From: Isoperla grammatica
Taxonomy: Eukaryota; Arthropoda; Insecta; Plecoptera; Perlodidae
DNA: 64,000 bases
Direction of reading: 5' to 3'
NCBI GenBank assembly: GCA_945910005.1
Contig: OX246739.1
Span: 37,933,598-37,997,597 of the forward strand
Below, piece by piece: positions 10,879 to 23,937 of this stretch (its first letter is position 1; each line of letters opens with the position of its first letter). A model generated the notes under the pieces. The model did no database searches. It saw only the letters and a list, made by a program, of their open reading frames with translations, and was not told the DNA's origin. The position numbers and the translations under genes are program-made.

Positions 10879-13699
10879 TCCTTTTTGTCACAAACGAACA
10901 GACCTTAATCTCTCCAATCAAGCAGGCAGTGGCCATCCACGACCACAGGCCACAGGAAACAGGAAGTAAGAATTCGAAAAGAAGAAGAACTCCTAAAGTT
11001 GGGCACGTTCGCTTTTTGTTGTCAAATTAATGTTTGTAACAACACTCGCTATTTGTTGCTGTTGAACAATATCCAAGATACATGTGTATTTATCTAGGTG
11101 AGTTTTAATTCCCCATATCATTCATTTAATTGATTTTTCTGTATGGATGTAGGTCTAGGCCTGGGCTAGGGCTAGGGCCTAGTTTATGGTTAGGTTAGGC
11201 TTAGGCCTAGGTCTGGACCAAAGATAGGCTATTATAATATTCTCTGGTCTGGACCCTCAATCGTAAATCGTGTCTTATTTGATAGAGTTTTGTCCATGAC
11301 TGGAGGAACAAAGGAAAGGCCTAAACTAAAACCCATGGCCAGGTCTAGGCCTAGGCCTAGGGCCTATGCCTCACACGTTAACGGTTAGGCCTAGGCGGTT
11401 GAACCTTTATAGGCTACCTACAAAGGTTAGACATTAGACCTGGGCCCACTGTCAGCTTGTGAAAGTGCTTGCTTGGCCCTAGGCCTAGACCTTCACATCA
11501 CAAGTTCAGTCTAATCAAAGAAGGGCCTCGGCCTAGGGCCTAGCCTGAGGCTACATTTGTATGTTAAAAAATTTAAACAAACATAGGCTAGGCCCTAGGC
11601 CTAGGCCTAGTTTCATGAAAATTCAATTCTCTAAAATGGAGACAGTTTGACCCTACAAAAATAGATAGGCCTACACGTAGGCCTAGGATCTACTAGGCCT
11701 AACTGTATTACGGAATGTAATTACCTAGCCTAGGCTTAGTTGGTAATTGTCGACCATTAAGCCCTACAGTCCATACGATTTACTCACCGTTTATGACAGA
11801 TTTAGAAGCTTTAGATGTTATCGACGCATTAGTGATGTATCCATGTAGGCCTATTATTTGCCATAAAATTTAGTTCAAATATGAGGTCTAACTGTCAAAT
11901 ATTTTTACTCTGAAATTCGAAGTTTTTGACAGATCAATCTCATTGAGAACATGGTGGACATGACTTTGCCAACATTCTGAAGACCTGCCATTGTAAAAGG
12001 TTGTTGGAGGGGTTCAGTGGCGAGGGGTCAACGCATGCAGTGCATGCCTTTACATTTTAAAGAATATAATGTTATCATACATAGGCCTATTCCCTTAGTT
12101 TTGTGAAAACTTATTCAAATTATGTCTGAGTTCGTGGTCTACAGCGGGAGCGAGTTGCCTCCTTCAAATAGCGCCGACCGCTCATGTTATTGCAAGTTAC
12201 AGGCTGAACCTCGAACGAACCGAACGTAGCCGAGCGGCTACGATTTCATTGCATGCATAGAACACAGGGATTGGGCAGAAAAGGGGCTCGGGAACACTAT
12301 TTCTGAGAGCGCAACCTAGGAACCTATGCAGTATTAAACTAGGCTCAAAAGCTGCGTTCTCGCTGCTTTTTATCCACATCCCTGTGCCGCGCTTGGTGAT
12401 TCGCGCGCACGCCAGTGTGTTGCCGGCTACGCGCTGAATTCAAAGACTACTAGAGACATTCACAGATTGTCGTGTTGTTGTTTACTATAGTATAAAGACT
12501 ATTATACAATTGTTGGACACAGCTAATGGATGCGTGTGCAAAATGCGTTATGTACCATTTGAAAACTACCAATTTTAGTTTATTTACAGGTTGTAGCCCA
12601 ACCATTAATCAAACAAAAAGGAGAAGAATTTATAATTTTAATGGGTAGGCCCTAACTAGTTTGTCTGTAGTATAAATAAAATAAATTAAATTATAGTTCA
12701 CCTTTGGCAGCCATAATTACGTGTCAAACCCCTACAATGGCGTATCCAACAAGTGATTTACATTCAAGTATTCAATTATTTACTTGCATGCATGTATTAT
12801 TTCATTGTAAAGATAACGTGTATAAAAGTTCAAGGCTGTACCTACATTATACAAATTATATATTTTTTAATTTCCATTCAAATTACATACATTTTCATTA
12901 ATAATGATTGCCATTTGACCAGCACTTGCATGAATACCTACTCTCATCTGCCAAACCCATATCCCATTACAACTTTTTTCATGAGTCATGTCAGGAAGCT
13001 GTTTTTGGGGCATTTGACGCATGTAGGCCTACCTTGAAAAAATTTTCGCCTCCGGCGGCTGGGGCCCCAGACCCCGGTTGGTGCGGACTGTTCGTCCCGG
13101 TTTGTCATCTTCAAGATATGGTCACTTTATCTTTAGTGCATGCCTACTTTAGAATGTCACGCCTCGCCACTGGAGGGATTAGATTTACATCCCACAAAAG
13201 TTAGGAAGGTTATTGGTCTGGTTGGTCTTTGCCCAGCTGCCTGACATCCCACAAAAGTTAGGAAGGTTATTGGGTCTGGTTGATCTTTGGGGTTGTGGGT
13301 CTTTCTTAAATGTATGTTTACAAGGTGTCATGGCGACGGAAATGGCGTCAATCTCGGAATAAAACAACTTTTCAGAAGCAATCATGTGAATGCTATGAAT
13401 TACCTAGTAAAAAAGTGGTTAAATTACACACAAATCATTTTATATAGCATTAATATTTAATAGGCCTACAGTGTATTTAGTAATTTTTACAACAAAATTG
13501 CGTTTTTGGACATTACCGCAGTGGCCGACATTTACTGAATAGTTTTTAAGACAGTTGGAAAACTAGAAATGCAATATTTTGAGCCCCATATTAATGGCCT
13601 ACTGCTCGCACCTCTTCTACTTATGAATTATTATATTTTTGACTTGATAATAAATTTATAAGTTAGACTATTTTAAGTGATCATGAATGTTTACTGTTT
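10879..13699. other. TAGGCCTA-rich region, possible MTFR1 promoter side
   Basis: No coding exon supported. 11150-11720 is dense in AGGCCTA/CCTAGG palindromes. A CCTCCGGCGGCTGGGGCCCC hairpin lies near 13050. The CpG-richer stretch at about 12140-12430 is a plausible promoter for the MTFR1 gene downstream, but nothing in the sequence proves it. A possible 5' UTR splice acceptor (TTTACTGTTTAG) ends at 13701. Confidence 0.5.
13187..13289. repeat. Direct tandem repeat, ~57 bp period
   Basis: ACATCCCACAAAAGTTAGGA followed by AGGTTATTGG(G)TCTGGTTG occurs twice in a row, at about 13187 and 13244. Confidence 0.85.
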
Positions 13700-13751
13700 A
13701 GGAACCAGATCCAGCACTAGGCATTGGCCTTGTATTACAAAACATTGAACT

Positions 13752-16700
13752 ATGGGCAATGTTCTCAGCCTGCAATTCGGGGTGGAGGGTTCTTTCTTGT
13801 TCTTCGTGTGGGAAGCGTATCGTACAATCTACAGTGCGAGCGAAGAACATCGCTACGGCCGACGGAGAAGCGTTGTCAGGCTCGTGGGCTCGTCACTTCC
13901 CGACCGAATCAGACTACCGCCGAGAGTGACGATTCACCGCACGGCCAGACGCAGCATGTTCCGGCCGTCGTCTCGCCACAGATCGCGGCTGGTCGAAGAT
14001 AGCGACTCGGATCAACTGCCCGTTATACACACCCAGCCGGACGTCGTGTCGGACCTGTATCCGATCTTTGAGAAGGAGAAAACGCCCGAGAGGTTTAGGA
14101 ATAAGTCGACCGAGAAGATTGCCGATTTGGAACATAAACTCAATGAACTCAACTGCCTGGTTCAACAGCTGCTTGCGGCATCTAACAATGGTCGTGAGAC
14201 GGCAGGACCCCCCGCCACTCCTCTGCCGCCTCCTCCACCTCCCCCACCTCCACCTCTCCCCGTGTTCGCAATCACGGCGACACCACAACTATGGACACCA
14301 AAAAAAGACAAGACGGCAATACCGAAAAGTGAGCCACGCCCACTCTCCATGTGCGATATCTTAAAAGATATGAATAAAGTTAAACTACGCCACGTTGAGC
14401 GGTAAGTAAGGGGTGTATGGGTTTAAATGAAGCAGTGCAAATGTCAAACGAATTCGAAACAATATAGCCTACTTGCCTCAATGTAGCCTCTCTATCAAGG
14501 TGGAGTTATCGTAGATGATGCAGTAGTGAAGTGACATGTGTGACAAACCAGACTAGGTTGGAGTTCATAGTCGGCCCCTACACCTAGGGGCGCCCATTGT
14601 TACCAAGGTAACAATTGTTTGCATGTTATTTCCCATAAAGAAAACAAATCCAAATTCATGGACTATGAATTCCAACCTAATTCTAGTTGCATCTCATTTT
14701 CTGCATCCAGTGTTGTAGTGATACTATCAGTGCGTCTGTTGGTGACCGTCTCCTCTGAGAATATTACATCTATGACAACAGCACATTGCTTGATGGTTGA
14801 GGCAACAATAACACACATACCTACACAACAGAAAACTAGACAATTACATCATCACCATTAACCATGCAAATATTGCCCTAGAGGTGGCTCCATCATATTT
14901 TATACAAAATCAGTGGTAGACCTAGTTTTGTGACAATATCAATTGCTTTTTAATTTTATTTCATTTTTTAAGTAGGCTAAGGTTGGAATAAGATATGAAA
15001 GACTTAAATTTGACAAGCCAAATACTACGTAATATTACTACAGTAGTACTGTATTGCTACCTTGTATACAATCGATTTGGATGGGATTTTTGTAATATTA
15101 TACTAATGAAATAGCCTACATAGGCCTATTCACTTTTGAACTGGGTTAGGTAGGTACCTAACTCAGTGAAAGATTTGTGAATTTGTGTAAGTTTGCCTAA
15201 CGGCTGGTTTGAGCTTGGGGGGAAAGGATAGAAAGGAACCAACAGCTTACCTGGTTGTAGTTGCGGCCTTCGGAGTAGATAGAAACACAAAAAGATATAT
15301 ACAAAACGTCGAGACGGTTTCGGCCTGACGTGGCCTTGATCACCCGACGAAGGTGGAGGAAAGACTGGGTCGGAAGTCTCTATTGTCACGTGACTTCCGG
15401 TATGGTCGAGACTACCTCACTTCCGGTTGACATAGGGAACTTCCGGTAAACTTAAATTATACGCGCTAATTCTACTATTTACACTATTTACACTATCTAT
15501 ACTATTTATACTATTTACAGGTCACTGTTGGTATATGGAGTTGGGAAGAGAGGGATGAGCTTACCGCAGGTTTAGGTTAGGAGGGATTCTGGAGTTAGTA
15601 ATCCACTGGTTAGCTAGCTCCCATCTCCGTAACTCCATGTCTGTACAGTTTCTAGGCAGGGACCTCACAACTGTTGCTTTGTAGCAGTCGTTGAACGGTT
15701 TGTCGTGGTCACTGGCATATTTGGCTACTGGCTTATCAACTTTCTTTGACCTTGTGTCATGTCTGTGCCCATTAATCCTTGTGTTGAAGGTGGTCGTTGT
15801 TAAACCTATATACTCTGCTGGGCAGTGATCACATGCCAGTTGGTAGATAAGTTGTTTGGTAGCACAGGTGTTGTGGCCTACGATGGTGTAGGCCTTCCCG
15901 GTTGCTCGTGCCGTGAACGTTGTCGCTGGAGTGTTTTGGAGGCACGAGCAACCGGGAAGGCCTACACCATCGTAGGCCACAACACCTGTGCTACCAAACA
16001 ACTTATCTACCAACTGGCATGTGATCACTGCCCAGCAGAGTATATAGGTTTAACAACGACCACCTTCAACACAAGGATAAATGGTTACAGACATGACACA
16101 AGGTCAAAGAAAGTTGATAAGCCAGTAGCCAAACATGCCGGTGACCACGACAAACCGTTCAACGACTGCTACAAAGCAACAGTTGTGAGGTCCCTGCCTA
16201 GCAACTGTACAGACATGGAGTTACGGAGATGGGAGCTAGCTTACCAGTGGATTACTAACTCCAGAATCCCTCCTAACCTAAACCTGCGGTAAGCTCATCC
16301 CTCTCTTCCCAACTCCACATACCAACAGTGACCTGTAAATAGTATAAATAGTATAGATAGTGTAAATAGTGTAAATAGTAGAATAAGCGCGTATAATTTA
16401 AGTTTACCGGAAGTTCTCTATGTCAACCGGAAGTGAGGTAGTCTCGACCATACCGGAAGTCATGTGACAATAGAGACTTCCGACCCAGTCTTTCCTCCAC
16501 CTTCGTCGGGTGATCAAGGCCACGTCAGGCCGAAACCGTCTCGACGTTTTGTATATATCTTTTTGTGTTTCTATCTACTCCGAAGGCCGCAACTACTACC
16601 AGGTAAGCTGTTGGTTCCTTCCTATCCTTTCCCCTCAAGGTCAGTGAAAGATTTAATTTGCAATGGATTTCTGCTGCAGGTCTCCCGGTGGGCGCCCAGC

Positions 16701-16869
16701 AAGTCGTCCAAAAACCCCGATTCAGCCTGCTGATTCACTTGCTGAGATTCTCAAGAGGCGGTTCGCTGCAATTCAACTTTCCCCCGAAGTACAAAACGGA
16801 GCCGACTCTGATGACAGTGACTCGTTCAAGATCAAACTGGTACCAAGGGAGTTAAACGTCTGTTGCTAG
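13752..16869 (+). CDS. MTFR1: Mitochondrial fission regulator (MTFR1/MTFR2/MTFR1L family)
   Basis: Two coding exons, 13752-14401 and 16680-16869, join in phase 2 to give 279 residues, close to the family's usual 290-330. The N-terminal part has the family segment around YGRRRSVVRLVGSSLP. A predicted coiled coil follows (STEKIADLEHKLNELNCLV), then a run of about 13 prolines, then the diagnostic block SMCDILKDMNKVKLRHVERS. The splice falls inside that block and continues as PGGRPASRPKTP. The C-terminus has AEILKRRFAAIQ and an acidic DSDDSDSF. Family members sit on mitochondria and promote fission. The start Met follows a likely 5' UTR acceptor. The stop is 13 nt before a good donor (GTAAGT, 16883), so a 3' UTR intron is possible. 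The intron holds a palindromic Penelope-like element and a MITE copy. Which vertebrate paralogue is closest cannot be told by eye. Confidence 0.85.
14556..14677. mobile_element. Second copy of the TAGTCGGCCCC MITE
   Basis: Bounded by GGTTGGAGTTCATAGTC and its near reverse complement GACTATGAATTCCAACC. The left half matches 9518-9600; the right GGGGCCGACTA half is lost. Confidence 0.75.
15177..16640. mobile_element. Palindromic Penelope-like element (PLE A) in the MTFR1 intron
   Basis: Two copies of the 3' part of a PLE are joined head to head and flanked by the exact 14-bp duplication TCAGTGAAAGATTT (15163-15176 and 16641-16654). Each arm has a C-terminal GIY-YIG-like coding piece (minus about 15561-15990, plus about 15870-16292). 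It contains LACDHCPAEYIGLT, an arginine-histidine segment and HDKPFNDCYKATVVRS, and ends PPNLNLR followed by a stop. The PLE 3' sequence beyond each frame contains a GATCAAGGCC...GAAAC hairpin. No reverse-transcriptase core is present, so the copy is non-autonomous. Arm identity is very high, so insertion is recent. Confidence 0.85.
16509..16548 (+). other. Hammerhead-ribozyme-like motif of PLE A
   Basis: TGATCA, one extra A, then a GGCC-ACGTCA-GGCC hairpin, GAAAC, and a possible CGTC/GACG stem. This resembles the CUGAUGA / stem II / GAAA core of the hammerheads known in PLE terminal repeats, but C3 reads G and G8 reads C. A mirrored copy lies at 15306-15345 on the minus strand. The extra A and the absence of an obvious stem I mean self-cleavage is doubtful. 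Confidence 0.35.
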
Positions 16870-17135
16870 GCACACTGCCACAGTAAGTACGCCTATATTA
16901 CTATGTTAATCATTAATTGGGCCTTTGTTATGTTTAATAAGAATCTCTGCTTTAAATGATGATAGCATGAAAATGTGTGTTGAAGACATCAATGCTTACA
17001 TGGCACTTGTTTACCAGGCATTCTTTGGCATTCGTTGTACTAAGTATATAGTAAATTAAAATACCGTACATGTGCATTAGTATTATTTTTTATCTACCAA
17101 TTCAGTTACAATTTAAATGATTATAAGCCAGTCTT

Positions 17136-18429
17136 AGGGCCGGTTGTACGATCTCGGGATAGGATTCTATATATTCAGTTATCCCTGGGTTGACCAACAA
17201 ATTGCGTTGTACGACCTCCATATAACTCTCATTCCTAGGTTTATACCACACATCACTTATACTATGGATCAGGTACCGTACAGGCAGATATCTAAAGGGA
17301 TAACCCAATGAAACAATGGCAGACGACAAAGATGACCAGCACTTCAAAGAACAGCTCACAATTTTATGGAAATTAAAGTAAAAGTAGACCTAATGATTTC
17401 ATGGCTGAGGGAATAATAATATTCATGAAGTTTCGGTCTCCAAATGCACATTGGCGGCTGAAATCTCTCACATCCCGCAATCTGACAGTTCCTTGGCTGT
17501 CAGACCATGGTCAGACTCCGCATATTTTCGAAAACAAGTTTAAACCTAGGCCTACGCCTTATGACAACTGAAGCCTAGGCCTATTATGCCAATAGGACCG
17601 TCATATTACTAGGCCCATATTTATGTATTCACATTAAAGACAAGTTAAGATATTGGTGTAGGCCTAGACTTTACCATGTAGGCCTAGGGCAATCTAAAGT
17701 CAAATTACATTTAAGAAGTACTAAAGTGAATTTAGAACTACAAGTCGCTCAAAGATGAAAATTATTGTCATTTGGTCCCGGAATGTATATTTTGTCTCTA
17801 TAGTAGGGCCTACTTTTGAGACTAAAAATTCATTACTAGACCAAATGACAATTATTTCCATCTTTGAGCGACTTGTAGCTCTAAATTCACTTTGCTTCTT
17901 AAATGTAATTTGACTATAGGCCGATCTAGGCCTAGACTTAAACTTGTTGTTCCCAACACGTGAAGTTCTGAGTTGACACGGCTTGCTTGTGTAGTAATTT
18001 TCGGATTAAATAACTTTATTCACTAATCTCCCAACAGCCCTCTGAAAGAAAATACTTTGAACGCTTTTTATTAGCAGGATTCTCAAAGATTTGGACATGT
18101 TATTTCAACTTCGACGTGCATTTGTTTGTTTTGATTTTATGAACTGTGTTTGGCGATCACACCTAGCGGAAGATTGGAAAACTTTGTACCTATTCATTAC
18201 GACATTAGCATGCGCTCAAATGTAGCCAGATTCTGGTAATATAACCAGGTTCTGGTAACATTTGTTTGCCATCTTATGAACGTAAATCCCTAGATGCAGC
18301 TTATCCTTGGGCTGGCCATCCTCCGCCTAACTTTTGATTGTACAACACAACACGAACTTCATCCTTGGGATGGGCCATCCGGGGGGTTCGGATCTAAGAC
18401 TTTTATACTGAGATTGTACAACCGGCCCT
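17136..18429. mobile_element. TIR element AGGGCCGGTTGTAC
   Basis: The ends AGGGCCGGTTGTACGATCTC and GAGATTGTACAACCGGCCCT are inverted repeats, with TA-containing flanks. An internal ~100-bp inverted repeat (about 17690-17795 against 17830-17925, sharing ACAAGTCGCTCAAAGATG) gives it a fold-back core. There is no transposase. It is probably Harbinger-type, by analogy with 1783-1929. Confidence 0.65.
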
Positions 18430-18733
18430 AAGTATATGACCATGCACCTGTAGGCTACTGTAGGCATACTATCACTATCAGTCATTTGAGTTTTCACTAA
18501 AGCTAGGTCAAGAGTCGGGCTAGGTCAAACAAAAGTGTGTGATGCGGATAATACAAGAGCCTACATTGTGCATCACAACACATTACAGCAATTTGCACGC
18601 AAATCTTCACAAAGAATGACGGTGTTGTAATGTAACGCTGAACGCAACCATTCTATTAGCAAAAAGCAACATTTATAAAATATTAGATTAGGCCTAGGCC
18701 TATATATAAAGCAAACATAACATCAGGAATGCA

Positions 18734-18902
18734 TATATAGGCAACCCAAGACTACCTTACATATGCTTTCGTCACAGGCGAGGTATTCGTAGCCAATCAG
18801 CGATCGGTATTTGCGCGCGATTGTCTCGGGCGGTTCGGTGGTTGGCTACGAATACCTCGCCTGTGACGAAAGCATATGTAAGGTTGTTTTGGGTCGCCTA
18901 TA
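18734..18902. mobile_element. Palindromic MITE, ~65-bp arms
   Basis: The perfect arm CTTACATATGCTTTCGTCAC continuing into AGGCGAGGTATTCGTAGCCAA is mirrored on the other side of a CG-rich loop. The arms extend less perfectly out to TATAGGC(A/G)ACCC. Confidence 0.8.
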
Positions 18903-20278
18903 CAAAATAAAACTGTTTTCAAACATCTCTACCTGTCGTCATTGTTTTTGTTTGTAAATCCTAATATTTTACAGGGTTGCCATGAATATTGCCAGAGAGA
19001 TGTTCTCCATGACTGGATGGAGGATGGATGGCACCCATGGAAATGCTGTGCTTGCTCAATTTGGCTACGGGTTTCGTGCAATTTCTTAGCCTGAATATAT
19101 TTTTCATAATTTGCTTTACAATTGCTGACAATTGAGTAAAGTACCCTATATTTCTATTGTGCCATATGTGTGCGTATTGGTTCCTATCTCTGTTGCTAGT
19201 CTAAAAGCCTAAATAATTTTCAATGGATGCTTTGAATGTACAAAGTATATTATTTTTTATGGTTGCCGTTCGATATGAAAATTATGAATAATAATCGGCA
19301 GCGCTTAATTGATTATCATATCAGACCATATCAATATTATAGGCTCCAATCGATGTTTCAAATGCCAAATTAACTATATCAAACAGAAAAAATCCCGAAC
19401 TTATAATACACAGTTTCTGTAATAGGTTCCCGTGCATAGAGGAAACTGTGTTGGCCATGCGCAGCATTTTGTTGGGCCGAATTGACTCCTTAAGATCGCA
19501 CTCACTAATGGTGTACCTCTACTCAACTAAAAATAGAATGTGCAATCTTGTGACAACAAAACTAACTAATGCAGGGGTGTGTTTATCTGCCAATTGTTGA
19601 ATATTTGAAATGTGAGCCTTTGTTGAAAGTAAAAAAGCACAGACAGTGGTACAGCTTATTACTGTAGTACTATCTCTTGTCAGGTTTAGTTGTTTATATG
19701 GCAAGTCATAAGCACAGATGTTATTATTTTTTTTTTTTTTAAATTATCATAATACATATATCATAATACGTACTTGCATCATTTATCATATCATATAGGC
19801 CTATGGCATATCGCTTGTCAACCAATATTTTAATTATCAACTGAAACCCAAATACTTTTACATAAGAAATTATATTTTATGTCTAGGTACCGTACCTTGA
19901 GTGTTACTGTTAGATAAGATCATTTGGGGATGAAACCTCAGTGTTTACATCTATTATGTATATTGTGTAATACTGTATACACCCTATCAGGGTTACCACA
20001 AACCTGAAATATCAGTGAAAGTCAGGGAAATTGAAATCAGTTGCGAAAGTCAGGCAAACACAACTTATTTGAAATTTCAAATACATATCTGTTGCTCACT
20101 AGGCCTAACAGTAATGGACTATTTTAAAAACTATCTAGGCAGTAATTACCATCACTGCCCCCCAAAGCTTCATGTACAATGATACACAACATTAAAAAAA
20201 TAAATTCAAGGTTAATAGATGATGACGATATTCACGTAATGCATGAACGTTGATCTAACATTTAAAACTAATTTTTAA
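18903..20278. other. AT-rich region with one exon-like piece
   Basis: An acceptor (TATTTTACAG) at about 18974 is followed by 38 codons open in one frame, ending TTTCGTGCAATTTCTTAG. It could be a 3' UTR exon of the MTFR1 gene, spliced from the donor at 16883. Sequence near 19990 resembles one terminus of a CAGGGTTACC-type transposon. Nothing else was recognised. Confidence 0.3.
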
Positions 20279-21280
20279 TTGACGACTGGTGATAGGCGGA
20301 GCTTGCGCTGAGTATTGTGTCATGTGACTAGCCGTTGGGAAGTCCCTACTGTCCGAACGGATCCACGTACAACACATCCACACTTATCTTGTTCTAGCTG
20401 TTATAATATTAATTTTTTTAAGATATAGAGGACTCAAAACTAACATAGATAGCGCTGCTAAGCAACCTCCTTTCAGCGCCATTGATGAATAATAACAATA
20501 CAACAACAAGGAAAATTGACAGCTAGACCACTCCTAATAGAAGTTTATTTTCTTGCCACTAGAATGCGTCTAGTGTATTTTGAGTGCTCTATAACCTATA
20601 GAAAAGCGTATTTAGCTCACATACCAGTCGTCAATATAAAGGTTATTTTAAAATTATAGAACCAGTAGTTAACAATTCATGCATTGAAGAGGATCAAATG
20701 AGCAAGGTAAGCATAATGTGAGACAATAAGAAAATAACTTTCTATAGAAAGTGCCCAGAACGAAAATTCATAGCATGCACTAATATGCAAGGTGCATAGT
20801 TTCACGGTCCACACCGCTACTTTTGAGGACCAGCCGCTACACCCTGCATATTAGTGCATGCTATGAATTTTTGTTCTAGGCATTTTCTAGCTAGAAAGTT
20901 TATTTGCTTATTGTCTCACTTATTGGTATACATTCTTAAGAAACTCGTCAAAATCCGATCATTAGTTTTTCGCCAATTGAAGTTGAAAAAACAAAACACA
21001 CCTTGCTCATATGATCCTCTTTGATGCGTGAATTCAGAATTGTTATAACAAGTTAACTATTGAGTCTATAATTTTGAAATAACCTTTATATTGACCAAGT
21101 CTGGTACGGTATGTGAACTAATATGCTTTCCTTTAAGTTATATCTGAAAAATGCTAGCTAGAACACAAAAGTATCATACATTAAGCGCGTAAAATCATAA
21201 CTGTCAGCTGATTTGTCCCAACTATGGGCGTGCCACATTGCTTCGTGATGGCAGGGGGCGGGTCAATCACCACTCGTCAA
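20279..21280. mobile_element. TIR/fold-back element TTGACGA(C/G)TGGTGAT
   Basis: The ends TTGACGACTGGTGAT and ATCACCACTCGTCAA are inverted. Both arms also share, inverted, ATAACCTTTATATTGAC and GTATGTGAACTAA. At the centre ATTCATAGCATGCACTAATA faces its reverse complement. There is no coding capacity. The left arm is interrupted by the 162-bp MITE at 20428. Confidence 0.75.
20428..20589. mobile_element. Nested 162-bp MITE (GAGGACTCAAAA)
   Basis: The inverted ends GAGGACTCAAAA / TTTTGAGTGCTC are flanked by TATA on both sides. The truncated copy at 9314-9517 lacks this insert, so it marks a real insertion. Confidence 0.75.
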
Positions 21281-23228
21281 TTGTTGTGTATTCTTGAAAA
21301 TTTATGGGACCCTGATGAGAATCATTAAAGAGCTCTACATAATTTTTAAAAGGGTCCATAAATTGACAAATTTCACTAATTTTAATGTGTAAAGAAATGA
21401 TTTTTTGGTAAAAATAAAATAAATCTGTACTGTAGGCCCTACACCACTAAAATATGTATACTGTATAAAAAAAATGTATGTAGAGGCAGTAAAAATAAAA
21501 AAATAAAAAGCACACATGCCCTTTTGGTATACTTGCGTACGTAGGCATGTATAAATCAAGGGTAATAAAGATATCTTCTTCATCAATTTCTCGGAAGAGT
21601 TAGCAAGTTCATGATTGTGTGAACCTAGCAATTAGTTAGTTTTTCTGTAGTCATTATAAACACATGGCCTTAGGTGTTGTGTTGTAGAGGCCATACAAGT
21701 AAGCTCAGCAGTGAGCATATTATTAACTTTGCTGTGTGCTCGGTAACTTTAGCGCAGGCTAATCTACAACTTTGAACTTCAGATTGTTAACTTCAATTTT
21801 AAATGTGGATACTTACAGATGGTGAAAGATTTTTGAGGCTTGGAACAGGATAGTGGGTGGGACTCGTGGGTGTCTGTAGAGAAGTAGCCAATTAAAAGTA
21901 AAACAAAATGATATTTAATGATACTGTACTAATGCACACACACTTGATTTTGAACAAATAAAACACATTGCCACAGAACAAAGTATTGTTAAATCGCATA
22001 ACACATGCTGACTTTAATAGCAACTATTCAACTGCTGTGTACATCATACTCTGCTACCTTTTCTTATTCTTCTTCTAAACTACTAAGGCACGATTCAACT
22101 CTGGCCTTAGGTTTAAATATGTACGTACATACAATTGAAAGAAATTATTGTAACAAAATAGCATGTTCTTCTTTAGTTTGAAATATCCATGGCATGGGTG
22201 CTAGATTCACACTACTAGGAGCTCATTAATTCGAAGAGTTGTAGATTTAGAAGACATCTTTACTGCCGTCTATTCATGGTGTCGGCGAGTGTACAACCAC
22301 ATAACATTTTAGTCCTTATCTGCTTTCAAGAATATACTCAAAGAATGTTGGAAAAAATGCATTCAGAAACTTTGTGAGAACAGAACACTGAAATATACAA
22401 ATTGATAGCCTTAAAACAAGAGACGAATAAAATTCTACACAGAATTATGGATTCATATTGTTCTGTTTCTGGTGACCAACTGCTCTAAAACTGCTGCACA
22501 ACTACGTGTGTCAACATTAGTATGGCCATCTGCATGACATAATTGTATTACCTACTTCACTGTAATATTTATACTGTAATTGTAATATTCTCTCTTTCTC
22601 TCTGTATGTTTCTCTCAATGTGTTTGTCCTTGACTTTGAAATAAAGAATATTTGTAATTTCTTAATGATGTTTTACGTGTGAGATGACAGAGATAAGCTC
22701 ACAGTATCAATTACTTACCGAGTCCACAGTCAACAGAATAACATGTACCATGTCTTATACGTTGTACAAGGTACAAGTCCTTGTAGTATGTGTACATTTT
22801 CTTGCTATGATTCTGCGTCAGGTAAGCTGTTAATTCGTATCTCTGTCAACTTAATCTCTCTGATCAATTATTTGAACCACCCTTCCCATCACAGCTATTA
22901 ATGTATGTTTTGGATCCTTTCCTCACTTAATATACCATATGTTTATTGTTAAATCATGATTCATGATATTAAGTACAGACAGATTTAAATTAAATCAAAT
23001 TATTAAATTTTAAGTTGTCATGCTGCATGCAACAGTCTGGGGCTTAGTTGAAAGTGAAAGTGTACCAGGGTATTGTTTTCACAAATAGAAAAACTCTCTG
23101 GTACATTTGGAATCCAAATATATCATCACTTACAAAATCCCTTGATATTTGGACTGACAACAACAAAAAATTAATCAAATAGGATACAGATGGAAGTGGC
23201 CCCAACTGTCCTACATAGAGAGACATTA
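21281..23228. other. AT-rich gene-free region
   Basis: No exon or known element is supported. An AATAAAG at about 22639, after a CT-rich stretch, may be a transcript or retroposon end. GCGTCAGGTAAGCTGTTAAT at about 22816 resembles the end of the PLE terminal sequence. Confidence 0.4.
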
Positions 23229-23920
23229 GGTCTGTTCGTTCTGTAGTAGCAGTCGCACTGCAGGAGGCAAGTTGGAGCAAAGGCATATGACGTCATAGGA
23301 GTTGGTAGCTCATTGGAGTAGATTATAAAAACAAACGGTCTTGTAGCAGATTTTGTTGCGCGGCAAATTAATTCTCAATTACCTTGAGATACCAGCATCA
23401 ACCTCAAGCTACTGAATAGAATATTTCATAGAATAATAGTATTAAAAAGTCCCTGCAGGCCAAGTATCACATTATTAAACTCGAAAGGCAACAGTAATTG
23501 TTTTTACAGTAGGGCCTAGACCTAGGCTAACTCATTGGTGAGAGGTTTGGGACAATCCACTAGGCCTAGAGTGTAGAAAACACAACACTATTTATATAAA
23601 TTTAAAATGTACACTAAGCATAAAACTCATTTGCACTATCAAATATGTAATGGCCATCCACTATTTCTGGGCCATTCTCTCTACAAGCAATCTTGCACAC
23701 TTCTCCATCCATAATTACACGCCTTTTTGCAACCTGCTACAACTTTACTGAAAGTGCTCCACCTCTCGAGTAGGAGCACTTTCAGTAGAGTTGTAGCAAC
23801 TACCATTTCGTAATCGAACACTTTTGTAGTAGCGCCAATTTACTACTAAAGCGTCTGCTCCCATAGAACGAACGCTTTTGTAGTACTGTCACACATTGTA
23901 GTAGACAGAACGAACAGACC
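23229..23920. mobile_element. Harbinger-type MITE GGTCTGTTCGTTCTGTAGTAG
   Basis: The ends GGTCTGTTCGTTCTGTAGTA and (inverted) TGTAGTAGACAGAACG plus AACAGACC are flanked by TTA on both sides. It contains a near-perfect 62-nt hairpin at 23736-23797 (GCTACAACTTTACTGAAAGT and its mirror). Confidence 0.7.
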
Positions 23921-23937
23921 TTATGTATATAATACTA

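Noticed and set aside
15126..16733. Frames in the PLE terminal sequence (starting MTIETSDPVFPP) on both strands
   Set aside because: They lie in the non-coding terminal part of the PLE beyond its stop codon; both copies simply mirror the palindrome.
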